In this document: piece by piece, positions 45,344 through 53,520 of the stretch | Position numbering within the stretch: position 1 is the first letter of the stretch | Layout of the letters: each line of letters starts with the position of its first letter | DNA from: Musicola paradisiaca NCPPB 2511 | GTDB lineage: Bacteria; Pseudomonadota; Gammaproteobacteria; Enterobacterales; Enterobacteriaceae | NCBI RefSeq assembly: GCF_000400505.1 | Contig: NZ_CM001857.1 | Location: 2,470,257-2,534,256 of the forward strand | Direction of reading: 5' to 3' | Length of the DNA stretch: 64,000 nucleotides | Position numbers and translations under genes: made by a program | The notes under the pieces: model-generated | The model's input: only the letters and a program-made list of their open reading frames with translations | Database searches by the model: none | Told to the model about the DNA's origin: nothing

Positions 45344-46351
45344 TCATTTCGCTTTATCCGCCGGCGAGTTGAACGGCTGCCCCGCCGCTTGCGTTGCCGG
45401 CGCTTCGGCATCGGTTTTACGCAGGCGCTTGTCAAACCAGGCCACCAGCACCGGCGCGGTGAGCATGGTGATGATGCTGGCGGTCGCCAGTTGCGCGGTG
45501 GCGGCATCAACGAATGCCTGTAGCGTCGGGTCTGCCTGGGCCACCATCGCCGGCGTCAAGGCCGAACTGGCCGCCGTGGTGCCGAGCGCCGCGCCGAGTG
45601 CGGTTTTCTTCTTCAAAAACAGGTTGTACAAGAAGTAGAAGACAATCGCGGTCAGGGCGGAAATGCCGCCTAACAGGATGCCGGACAGCCCGGCGCTGAA
45701 CACCGTATTCATGCTGGAGTTGGCGCCGATCGCAAACGACATGATGATGATGATCAGCGGCTGGGAGGCGGCGCACAACTGTTTGAATTTCTCATCAATA
45801 TTGCCCCACATCATCCCGACCAGCAGCGGCACCAGCATCGACAGCAACGCCTCGAACGGAATATTGGCCAACCCGCTGACCCCCAATACCACCATGGTGA
45901 CGAACGGCCCATCCTTGATGCAGAACACGGAAATGGCCCCGGCGTCGCTGGCGTCGCCATAGTTGCTGCACAGCGCGATATACAACGAGCTGTTGGAGCT
46001 GGTAATACAGGCCACCAACGCCAGCGTAGAAATACCGACGAAGCCCGCCGGCCCGAACATGGCGCCCATAATCCACACCGCCAGCGCGCCGGCGGCAAAT
46101 TTCAGCATCAACAAGACTGCGCCTTTATATAACGGCAGCCCGGCTTGGCGAATATTGATCGACGCGCCGCAAATCAGCAGGAATATCCCCATCATCGCGC
46201 TGGAACCGGCTTTAAATAATGCCGTCGTCGGGCCGCCTATTTTTAACATCGACGGGAAAAAGGTATTAATTAATATGGCAAGGATTAATGGAATAATAAT
46301 CAACCCGCCGGGGAACTTATTCATCTTGTCAAACAGATTTATATTTTTCAT
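45344..46351 (-). CDS. 2-keto-3-deoxygluconate permease family transporter (KdgT-like)
   Basis: This 335-residue membrane protein has about ten segments and the family blocks KMNKFPGGLIIIPLILAILINTFFP, SSNSSLYIALCSNYGDASDAGAISVFCIKDGPFVTMVVLG and GTTAASSALTPAMVAQADP. KdgT is a proton symporter for sugar acids. Homologues adjacent to DUF1537 and PdxA2 genes in other enterobacteria probably carry C4 acids such as threonate or erythronate. The hydrophilic C-tail (KTDAEAPATQAAGQPFNSPADKAK) is longer than usual. It is not the pectinolysis kdgT by context. It is cotranscribed with the EIIA gene. Confidence 0.92.
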   Translation of the reverse strand: MKNINLFDKMNKFPGGLIIIPLILAILINTFFPSMLKIGGPTTALFKAGSSAMMGIFLLICGASINIRQAGLPLYKGAVLLMLKFAAGALAVWIMGAMFGPAGFVGISTLALVACITSSNSSLYIALCSNYGDASDAGAISVFCIKDGPFVTMVVLGVSGLANIPFEALLSMLVPLLVGMMWGNIDEKFKQLCAASQPLIIIIMSFAIGANSSMNTVFSAGLSGILLGGISALTAIVFYFLYNLFLKKKTALGAALGTTAASSALTPAMVAQADPTLQAFVDAATAQLATASIITMLTAPVLVAWFDKRLRKTDAEAPATQAAGQPFNSPADKAK

Positions 46352-46514
46352 GGTGTTTCTCTTTTGTAGGGTAGAGTCACATCAGGCCTATTTTTATTAA
46401 ATAGATTCGGCCCATATCCTGAATAATACGCATAGCGAAAAATAGGCTCAGGGTATCCGCGCACTGAATCAATACCGAACTATTCACCCGCGGATAGGTT
46501 ATTTTTCAGCTATG

Positions 46515-48233
46515 TTACTGCGTCGCTTCGCGATAAATATGTTCAACGATGGTATGAATCACCTCATCCGAGCCGGTCAGCCCGCCTTTGCCGACGCACA
46601 CCAACCCGTTGTAATCACCGCCGATGATCCTGACCAAATCGGTCTGCGGTATCACGTAATCCACCATTTCGATGCCGCTGGCGCCCAATCGTCTGAGCAC
46701 GTTCACCATGGTGTCGCCCCCGGTCATGTACAACCCGCGAATTTCGCCGCCGCCGGCATCCAGCACCGCCCGGACGATATCCCCCAGCCCACGGTTGATA
46801 TTGTCGGCCGCCTGCCCGTGCGCCAGCCCAAAGCGTTGCTCCTCCTGTGCTAAATCCAGCAACCGCCCGGTCAGCGCCGATTCGAACACGAAAATGGCAT
46901 TGCGATGTGTGCGCACGCACTCCTGCGCCTGACGCACCACCCGCTGCACTTCAATCTCGGCCGAGTGTTCCCGGTCAATCAGCAGTTCCGCATCCACCGG
47001 GATATGGCACACGCGCGCGTCCTGTTCGATCAGCCGGGTTAGCTGGCGTTTGGTCACGGGCGTGGCGCTGCCCGCCACCACCACCACCGACCCTTGCTGT
47101 TGGCTCACCGGCACCGGCGTTGCTTCCGGGCGCGGTTCATCGCGGATCATCTCCCGCGCCCAGGCCAGCCGTTCGGTAAACGGCCCCGGATCCACCGCCA
47201 GTACGTTCCAGTTCAGCAGCGTCACCGCCCGGGCGATGGTTTCGACATCCGCCAATGAGATGGCATCCACCACCATGATGCGCGAGCCGTTTTGCTGCAA
47301 CTGGCTCAGCGCCTGGCTGACCGCGTCGTACCCCTTGAGCACGCAGGATAACGCGATGTGGCCGACGTGGTGGTGCGTCTGCGCGGCCAGCAGTTCCGGC
47401 ACAAAGGTTTCCGTCACCGGGGTGCGCACGTCTTTAGCCACATCGGTGCACGACAGCGCCACCGAGTCGATGACCGAGTAGCCGCCCACCAGAATCCGAC
47501 GCGATTGCGGCATCGCCGGCACGACGACCGCCACGGTTTCCTGCGGCAACACCTCCAGCATGGCATCGATTTCATAGCCAATGCCGCCGCGCAGCGTGGT
47601 ATCGACGCGCTTGGTGAAGTAGCGCGCCCCGCGCGCCTGCAACGACAGCGTGGCCTGGCGCACCAATTGTTGCGCTTCCGCTTTCGGCAGTGGCCGGCTA
47701 TTGCTGCTGATCACCATCGCCTGCCAGTCTGAATCGCAGGCGTCGAAGGAATCCGCGTCAAAAAAGGCCGCGGTTCTGATGCCGCTGCGCGCCAGCAACA
47801 CCCCGACGGTGGTCGCGCCGGTCAGGTCATCCGCCACGATGCCCAGCCGGTCGCCCTGCCCGCCTTCGCTGCGCAGTTGCACCCCGGCCGGCGTGACGCC
47901 GGACACGTAAATATCGTCACGGATAAACGCCGCCAGCGGCCCGGTTTTGCCGGTGGGGTGCAGGTTGATGGTGGGAATGCCGCGTTTGGGGTACAGGCCG
48001 CAGCGCAGCGTGCCGCCGCAATCGATCACCACCAGCCCGATCTCCTGCTCCTCCGGTTCGCCGTGCTTAAACACGTCCACCGCGTCCCAGCCGGTCAACT
48101 CCATCAAGCGATCCACCACCGCCGGGCGAATACCTCCGGTGATATAGGCAATCTTTTTCCCCGCCGTTACTTCAAGGCTCAAGGGCCCGCCCCAGCCTTT
48201 GCTGCCGCGGGTAATTTCCAGATAACGTTTCAT
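46515..48233 (-). CDS. Fusion: PTS sorbitol-type EIIB domain + DUF1537 four-carbon acid sugar kinase
   Basis: This 572-residue protein has two parts. Residues 1-120 closely match the N-terminal EIIB domain of E. coli Srl[79 protein letters not shown]. Cys72 and Cys78 are conserved, one being the expected phosphorylation site. Residues 128-572 are a complete DUF1537 kinase: [20 protein letters not shown] at the start of the domain, KRVDTTLRG, and the nucleotide-site [15 protein letters not shown] near the C-terminus. DUF1537 kinases phosphorylate threonate/erythronate-like acids at C4. The downstream operon encodes a matching EIIA but no EIIC. AAGGAGA precedes the ATG. I know no described protein with this domain order. 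Confidence 0.93.
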   Translation of the reverse strand: MKRYLEITRGSKGWGGPLSLEVTAGKKIAYITGGIRPAVVDRLMELTGWDAVDVFKHGEPEEQEIGLVVIDCGGTLRCGLYPKRGIPTINLHPTGKTGPLAAFIRDDIYVSGVTPAGVQLRSEGGQGDRLGIVADDLTGATTVGVLLARSGIRTAAFFDADSFDACDSDWQAMVISSNSRPLPKAEAQQLVRQATLSLQARGARYFTKRVDTTLRGGIGYEIDAMLEVLPQETVAVVVPAMPQSRRILVGGYSVIDSVALSCTDVAKDVRTPVTETFVPELLAAQTHHHVGHIALSCVLKGYDAVSQALSQLQQNGSRIMVVDAISLADVETIARAVTLLNWNVLAVDPGPFTERLAWAREMIRDEPRPEATPVPVSQQQGSVVVVAGSATPVTKRQLTRLIEQDARVCHIPVDAELLIDREHSAEIEVQRVVRQAQECVRTHRNAIFVFESALTGRLLDLAQEEQRFGLAHGQAADNINRGLGDIVRAVLDAGGGEIRGLYMTGGDTMVNVLRRLGASGIEMVDYVIPQTDLVRIIGGDYNGLVCVGKGGLTGSDEVIHTIVEHIYREATQ

Positions 48234-48259
48234 GCGGTTCTCCTTGCTCAGGAAGGCGT

Positions 48260-48278
48260 GTACCCGGCTTGCGGGTAC
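48260..48278. other. Hairpin between pdxA2 and the EIIB-kinase gene
   Basis: GTACCCG / CGGGTAC with a 5-base loop lies in the 55-base gap inside the operon. There is no T-run, so it is more likely an mRNA processing or stability element than a terminator. Confidence 0.45.
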
Positions 48279-48288
48279 CTGCCTGCGG

Positions 48289-49314
48289 TTATCGGTGTTT
48301 CATCTTCCAGTAGCGTGCCGCCACCAGCGTTGACTCCAGCATGCTGACGGTGCCGGCCTTGCCGGTACCGGCGATATCAAACGCCGTGCCGTGGTCAACC
48401 GAGCTGCGCATAAACGGCAGGCCGAAGGTGATAGTGACCGAGCGCTCGAAGTCCAGCGTCTTGCAGGCGATATGCCCCTGATCGTGGTAGAGAGAAAGGA
48501 TCGCGTCGTAATGCCCCAGTTTGCCCTGGTGGAAAACCGAGTCGGCCGGAACCGGCCCGATCGCATTGATACCGAGCGCCTGCGCCGCCTGAACCGCCGG
48601 AATGAGGTTGTCTTTCTCCTCATGCCCGAACAGCCCGTTGTCAGACGCATGGGGGTTGAGCGCGGCGACCGCGATGCGTGGTTGCGGGATATTCAGCGCG
48701 GTGAATTCATGGTGGATCTGCTGTACGCAGGCCAGTACCCGTTCTTTGTTGGCATAGTCGCAGGCGTCTTTCAGCGCCATATGACGGCTGACGAAGAACA
48801 CGCGCAGTTTCTGCACATGGAACATGGTCAGACCGTAATCGGAGCCGGTTTCCACCTGATAGATCTCGGTATGGCCGGGCAGCTTGCAGCCCGCCAGTTT
48901 GATGGCTTCTTTATGGATCGGCGCGGTGGAGACCACGTCAATCTCGCCGGCCATGCCCAGCGCGATGGATTTCATCACGTAATCCAGCGACATCTGGCCG
49001 GCCAGTTTCTGCACTTTCCCCCAGACGATGCTGTCGCAGTCGTAGTCGCCGGTCTCCAGCACATCCAGCGTTCCCCAGGTGAAGCGGGCTTCGGCCGGCG
49101 AGTGAATCACGTTGATGGCGAAGTCGCAGTTCCAGATGGCCATCGCCCGTTGGATGATCGGCACTGAACCGATCAAAAACGGCCGGCACTCCTCATACAC
49201 CGCTTGATTCATCATGGTGGCGACGGAGATTTCCGGGCCAATGCCCGCCGGGTCGCCGATGGTAAGGGCTACGACAGGTTTGTTATCAACAACAGGTTTG
49301 TTATCAACCGACAT
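48289..49314 (-). CDS. pdxA2: PdxA2-type 4-phospho sugar acid dehydrogenase
   Basis: This 341-residue protein belongs to the PdxA family: [74 protein letters not shown] and [10 protein letters not shown]. The metal-binding His/Asp residues are present. PdxA2 paralogues next to DUF1537 kinases oxidise 4-phospho-D-threonate or -erythronate with NAD and release CO2 to give dihydroxyacetone phosphate. Context here indicates that role rather than vitamin B6 synthesis. The start at 49314 has AAGGTG upstream. An 18-bp tandem duplication near the start gives [12 protein letters not shown]. Confidence 0.92.
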   Translation of the reverse strand: MSVDNKPVVDNKPVVALTIGDPAGIGPEISVATMMNQAVYEECRPFLIGSVPIIQRAMAIWNCDFAINVIHSPAEARFTWGTLDVLETGDYDCDSIVWGKVQKLAGQMSLDYVMKSIALGMAGEIDVVSTAPIHKEAIKLAGCKLPGHTEIYQVETGSDYGLTMFHVQKLRVFFVSRHMALKDACDYANKERVLACVQQIHHEFTALNIPQPRIAVAALNPHASDNGLFGHEEKDNLIPAVQAAQALGINAIGPVPADSVFHQGKLGHYDAILSLYHDQGHIACKTLDFERSVTITFGLPFMRSSVDHGTAFDIAGTGKAGTVSMLESTLVAARYWKMKHR

Positions 49315-49559
49315 ATTTTTCACCTTTTTCATATGGCCAGAACAACCAAATGTTCATATGTTCACTTAAATAACTTTTGTTAGGTGGCAGTTTACGGTAA
49401 GAAAAACAAATAACCTTGAATAAGGTCACGTTTCATACAGAAATATCCTTGACCGGAGAAATGTGTGATCGAACATTTGTTTTGGTCATGATTATAAGTA
49501 ACGCGATAAGGACTTTTGTTACCCTCACCGCAGACGAATAGTGATAACGGGAGTGATTA
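49315..49559. promoter_or_regulatory. Divergent promoter region of the C4-acid cluster
   Basis: Between pdxA2 and tpiA2. AAATGTTC at 49348-49355 recurs inverted as GAACATTT at 49471-49478, and ACTTTTGTTA occurs twice in direct orientation (near 49372 and 49510). Such paired sites are good candidates for operators of the SorC-family regulator at 50534. TGTGA at 49464-49468 could be half of a CRP site. Confidence 0.55.
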
Positions 49560-50346
49560 ATGAGAAACCTGATGCTGGGCACCAGTTGGAAAATGAACAA
49601 AACCCTGGAAGAGGCCAACGCCTATTGCGATGTGTTGGTTAATCGGCTCAATGCGGCGGCCGGCCCCCACATCCAGCCATTCGTCATCCCCCCTTTTACC
49701 CTGATTCGTGAGGTGACGACGCGCTTGCGTCAGGGCGGCGTCAACTGCCTGACCGGCGCCCAGAACATGCACTATGCCGATGCCGGCGCCTGGACCGGGG
49801 AAATCTCACCGGCCATGGTGCGCGACTGCGGTGCGACGCTGGTGGAGCTGGGCCATTCGGAACGGCGGCGCGACTTTGCCGAAAATGACGCGGATATTCA
49901 GAAAAAAAGTACAGGCCGCGCTACGCTATCAGCTACGGCCGCTGGTGTGCGTCGGTGACAGCGCGCAGGAAAAAGGCTGGGGGGTCTCGATTGAAACCGT
50001 CGTGCGTCAGATGAAAATCGCCCTGGCCGGGCTGGCGCGCCCGCAGGTTGAACAGGTGATCATCGCGTATGAACCCGTGTGGGCGATCGGCGACGGCGGC
50101 ACCCCGGCGACGGCCGATGAAGCGCAAACCATACACCGCGCCCTGCGGCAGGCGCTGGCGGATACCTACGGCCCGGACACGGCGGAAAACGTGACGTTGC
50201 TGTACGGTGGCAGCGTAAATCCGCATAATAGTTCGGCGCTGATCCAATGCCCTGATATCGATGGATTATTCATCGGCCGCTCGGCATGGGACGCTGAGGG
50301 TTTTTGTCGATTGGCGCACAACGCCGCGACGTGGCGGGAACGTTAA
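49560..50346 (+). pseudogene. tpiA2: Triosephosphate isomerase paralogue (TpiA2/EryH-like), with +1 frameshift
   Basis: Two frames form one TIM-barrel protein of about 261 residues. MRNLMLGTSWKMNKTLEEANAYCDVL (catalytic Lys and Asn), VELGHSERRRDFAENDADIQKK, then VQAALRYQLRPLVCVGDSAQE, IIAYEPVWAIGDGGTPAT (catalytic Glu) and LLYGGSVNPHNS. They join if one A is removed from the A7 run at 49902-49908. The GTSWKMNKT form is seen in TpiA2/EryH paralogues, which act on tetrulose 4-phosphates, but conversion of the DHAP made by PdxA2 is equally possible. GGGAG precedes the ATG. Divergent from the rest of the cluster. Confidence 0.85.
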
Positions 50347-50533
50347 ACCTACCGTCGCGCCTGCGTTGGCGCTGCACCGGCGTCATTGCACATGTCGTCG
50401 CCCGCGTGAGCCGCAGCCCACATTCAGTCAGAAGGATCCTGCACGCCGGCCCCTGTCGATGGCGGTCGGCGAAGGAATAATGGCGAGACACGACCTGGTG
50501 CCTCACTGCAACCCTACAATGGCGAGTTAACCC

Positions 50534-51496
50534 ATGAGTGAATTCGATTCAGACAGCGAACTGCTGACGGAAATTGCCGTCGCCTATTACGAAAACGAAC
50601 AGACGCAAGAAGAGATCGCCAGCCGTTTCGGTATCTCCCGCATCAAGGTCGGGCGCCTGCTGAAACGCGCGCGCGCGGAAGGTATCGTCGAAATCAATGT
50701 GCGCTACCACCCGGTTTTCAGTTCGCAGATCGAACAGCAGTTCATCCGGAGTTTCGGCATCAAACGCGCGCTGATCGCCCTCGACCATCACGATGAAGAA
50801 GAACAACGTCAGCAGGTGGCGTCGTTGGTTTCCACCTACCTGTCCAGCATCATCAAAAACGGCATGACGGTTGCGGTGGGGCAAGGCCGCAACGTCGCCG
50901 CCGTCGCCAGCCATGTCGGCGTCTTTCCCGAACGGCAGTGCAGGTTCATTTGCGGCATCGGCGGCACCAAACGCGACGGCGAGCTGATCGACGCCGACCA
51001 CATCAGCCGGCATCTGGCGCGCAAGTTCAACGCCAGCAGCGAAACCCTGTACGCCCCGGCCTACGTGGAAAACTCAGCGATGAAAGCCGCCTTCATGCAG
51101 AACCGCTTGATTAGCGAAACGCTGGATCGCGCCAGCAAGGCGGACATCGCGCTGGTGGGGTTGGGGGACATGAACGAAAACAGTTTTATGGTGCAACTGG
51201 GCTGGTTTACCTCGCAGGAGATCATCACCGCACGCCAGGAACAGGGCGTTGTCGGCGATATCGCCGGTTATTCTTTCCTCGATATGCAGGGCACGCCGGT
51301 GGACACCGTGATGAACGACCGGGTGATTGGGCTCAGCCCGGAACAGTTGCGCAAAATCCCCTGCGTCATCGCCATCGCCGCCGAGAATACCAAGGCCACC
51401 GCGATACTGGCGGCTTTACGCTCCGGGATTATCGATGTGATCGCCACCAGCGCCAGCAATGCCCGCACGGTGCTGAACCTGGAACAGGCGAAATAG
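50534..51496 (+). CDS. SorC/DeoR-type sugar-binding transcriptional regulator
   Basis: This 320-residue protein has an N-terminal HTH (LLTEIAVAYYENEQTQEEIASRFGISRIKVGRLLKRARAEGIVEINV) and a C-terminal SorC sugar-phosphate-binding domain (GMTVAVGQGRNVAAVASHV, ADIALVGLGDMNENSF, IIDVIATSASNARTVLNL). EryD, the erythritol repressor of Brucella, belongs to the same family. It most probably controls the divergent C4 cluster in response to a phosphorylated intermediate. It lies 187 bases after tpiA2. The ribosome binding site (GGCGAG) is weak. Confidence 0.92.
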   Translation: MSEFDSDSELLTEIAVAYYENEQTQEEIASRFGISRIKVGRLLKRARAEGIVEINVRYHPVFSSQIEQQFIRSFGIKRALIALDHHDEEEQRQQVASLVSTYLSSIIKNGMTVAVGQGRNVAAVASHVGVFPERQCRFICGIGGTKRDGELIDADHISRHLARKFNASSETLYAPAYVENSAMKAAFMQNRLISETLDRASKADIALVGLGDMNENSFMVQLGWFTSQEIITARQEQGVVGDIAGYSFLDMQGTPVDTVMNDRVIGLSPEQLRKIPCVIAIAAENTKATAILAALRSGIIDVIATSASNARTVLNLEQAK

Positions 51497-51627
51497 CGCT
51501 GCTGAAAAGCGGCCGCGCATGGCGGCCGATGGGAAACCGATGATCGGGCCTCGCCCCTGACCTGACGAGCGACGCCCACGGCGCCGAGGGGATAGCGAGG
51601 AACATCGACCGTCAACGCCATCGACTA

Positions 51628-52149
51628 TCAACGCAATCGACCGCGCGCCAGCGTCAGCCGGTCGCTACCGATACGGGTGAGGTTTTGGCTGAAATGGCAA
51701 TGGGTGATGGCGATGGCCAGCGCATCCGCTGCGTCCGCCTGCGGGTTGGCGGGCAGTTTCAGCAACGAGCGCACCATGTGCTGCACCTGGCTTTTCTCCG
51801 CCGCCCCGGTGCCGACCACCGTCTGCTTCACCTGCCGGGCGGCGTATTCAAACACCGGTAACGACTGGTTAACCGCCGCGACTATCGCCGCGCCGCGCGC
51901 CTGGCCCAGCTTGAGCGCCGAGTCGGCGTTACGCGCCATGAACACTTGTTCAATCGCCACGCAGTCCGGCTGGAATTGGGTAATGATTTCGCTGACGCCG
52001 GCAAAAATCAGCTTTAACCGGCCGGGGATGTCGTCCACCACCGTGCGGATACAACCGCTACCAAGGTAGCTGATTTGCCGGCCTTGTTGACGCACCACGC
52101 CATACCCCGTGATGCGCGAACCGGGATCAATGCCGAGAATAATACTCAT
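51628..52149 (-). CDS. ruvC: Holliday junction resolvase RuvC
   Basis: This 173-residue endonuclease cuts Holliday junctions symmetrically. The acidic active site is visible: Asp7 in [14 protein letters not shown], Glu in [23 protein letters not shown], and two Asp in [14 protein letters not shown]. The start at 52149 gives the E. coli length and has GGGAG upstream. It is followed upstream by yebC on the same strand (40-base gap). Its usual partners ruvAB are 12 kb away because of the inserted cluster. Confidence 0.97.
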   Translation of the reverse strand: MSIILGIDPGSRITGYGVVRQQGRQISYLGSGCIRTVVDDIPGRLKLIFAGVSEIITQFQPDCVAIEQVFMARNADSALKLGQARGAAIVAAVNQSLPVFEYAARQVKQTVVGTGAAEKSQVQHMVRSLLKLPANPQADAADALAIAITHCHFSQNLTRIGSDRLTLARGRLR

Positions 52150-52189
52150 CGTCACGCTCCCGGTTCACCGTGGCAGGGATCGCACGCCA

Positions 52190-52933
52190 TTACAGCAGCG
52201 CCGCTACCTCGTCGGAGATCTCACCGTTGTGGTAAACCTCCTGCACGTCGTCGCAGTCTTCCAGCATATCGATCAGCCGCATCAGTTTCGGTGCGGTTTC
52301 CGCATCCATATCCGCCCTTGTGGACGGGATCATGGAGACTTCGGCGGATTCAGCCACAAACCCGGCGGCGTCCAGCGCATCCTTCACCTGGCCGAAGGTT
52401 TCCCACGGCGTGAAGACATCGATCGCGCCGTCGTCGAAGGAGAGCACGTCGTCAGCGCCCGCTTCCAGCGCCGCATCCATCAGGGTGTCTTCGTCCAGGC
52501 CCGGTGCGTAGGAGATCACGCCCTTCTTGCTGAACAGATAGGCTACCGAGCCGTCGGTACCGAGGTTGCCGCCGCATTTGGTAAACGCATGACGCACTTC
52601 GGACACGGTACGGTTACGGTTATCGCTCAGACATTCCACCATCACGGCGGTACCGCCGGGGCCGTAGCCTTCATAAATGATGGTTTCCATGTTGGCGTCA
52701 TCATCGCCGCCCACGCCGCGGGCGATGGCGCGGTTCAGGGTGTCGCGCGTCATGTTGTTGGTCAGCGCTTTATCGACAGCGGCGCGCAGGCGCGGGTTGG
52801 AGCCGGGATCGCCGCCGCCCAGCCTGGCCGCCGTCACCAGCTCACGAATAATTTTGGTGAAAATCTTGCCGCGCTTGGCATCCTGCGCCGCTTTACGATG
52901 TTTGGTGTTGGCCCACTTACTATGACCTGCCAT
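52190..52933 (-). CDS. yebC: YebC/PmpR family regulator
   Basis: This 247-residue protein ([32 protein letters not shown]...) has the three-domain YebC fold and the conserved [23 protein letters not shown]. YebC proteins have been described as DNA-binding regulators, and more recently members of the family have been linked to translation of proline-rich stretches. Conserved synteny with ruvC and aspS. Confidence 0.97.
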   Translation of the reverse strand: MAGHSKWANTKHRKAAQDAKRGKIFTKIIRELVTAARLGGGDPGSNPRLRAAVDKALTNNMTRDTLNRAIARGVGGDDDANMETIIYEGYGPGGTAVMVECLSDNRNRTVSEVRHAFTKCGGNLGTDGSVAYLFSKKGVISYAPGLDEDTLMDAALEAGADDVLSFDDGAIDVFTPWETFGQVKDALDAAGFVAESAEVSMIPSTRADMDAETAPKLMRLIDMLEDCDDVQEVYHNGEISDEVAALL

Positions 52934-53075
52934 AAAAATCTCCGAAAAAGGCCTGTATCCCCGTGATCCCCCACGCGATTGTTGCGTCGGTTCCGTCGCT
53001 TACCCCGGTGTGTTTTGATAAACCACCGACGTTCCGCCCGGTCGCCGCCTTAACATCACGCGGGTGCCACGAAGG

Positions 53076-53519
53076 TCAGGCTGGACAAATAACAAATTCT
53101 TCAATCGCCTGCCGGTTGCTCCAGGATATGGTCAACCGAGCCGCCGCCGGGGCATCCAGCCACTGGTAAGCAAGGTGTTCACTGATGATCACCTCACGTT
53201 CTGTTGGCAACGCCAGACAGAACCAGTGCTCCAGATTGTGCGTTACGCCCGGCGCGTAGCGACGTCTTAAATGAGCAAAAAGCTCGAATTCCACACTGCG
53301 ATGGCAGTCAATCAGCGGCAACGCCTCGGCGGCGATATCGATATCGACTTCTTCCTTTACTTCACGCAGCGCGGCACACCTTGCGGTTTCGCCCGCCTCC
53401 AGACTGCCAGTGACCGATTGCCAGAAGCTTGGGTCATCACGGCGCTGAAGCATCAGCACCCTGCCGGTATCACGGGCGTAAATCACCACCAGAACCGATA
53501 CGGGGCGCTTATAGTTCAT
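53076..53519 (-). CDS. nudB: Dihydroneopterin triphosphate diphosphatase NudB
   Basis: This 147-residue Nudix hydrolase removes pyrophosphate from dihydroneopterin triphosphate in folate synthesis. The Nudix box is complete: GSLEAGETARCAALREVKEEVDI. KRPVSVLVVIYARDTGRVLMLQRRDDPSFWQSVTG and the C-terminal LTISWSNRQAIEEFVI match enterobacterial NudB. The start at 53519 follows the aspS stop by one base, so translation is coupled. Confidence 0.95.
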   Translation of the reverse strand: MNYKRPVSVLVVIYARDTGRVLMLQRRDDPSFWQSVTGSLEAGETARCAALREVKEEVDIDIAAEALPLIDCHRSVEFELFAHLRRRYAPGVTHNLEHWFCLALPTEREVIISEHLAYQWLDAPAAARLTISWSNRQAIEEFVICPA

Positions 53520-53520
53520 C

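Noticed and set aside
48289-49314. Housekeeping pdxA of vitamin B6 synthesis
   Set aside because: Context (DUF1537 kinase, permease, SorC regulator) and the absence of ksgA/surA neighbours indicate the PdxA2 paralogue.
49461-49482. CRP site in the divergent C4-cluster promoter
   Set aside because: Only the TGTGA half matches well; the second half is poor, so not annotated as a separate site.
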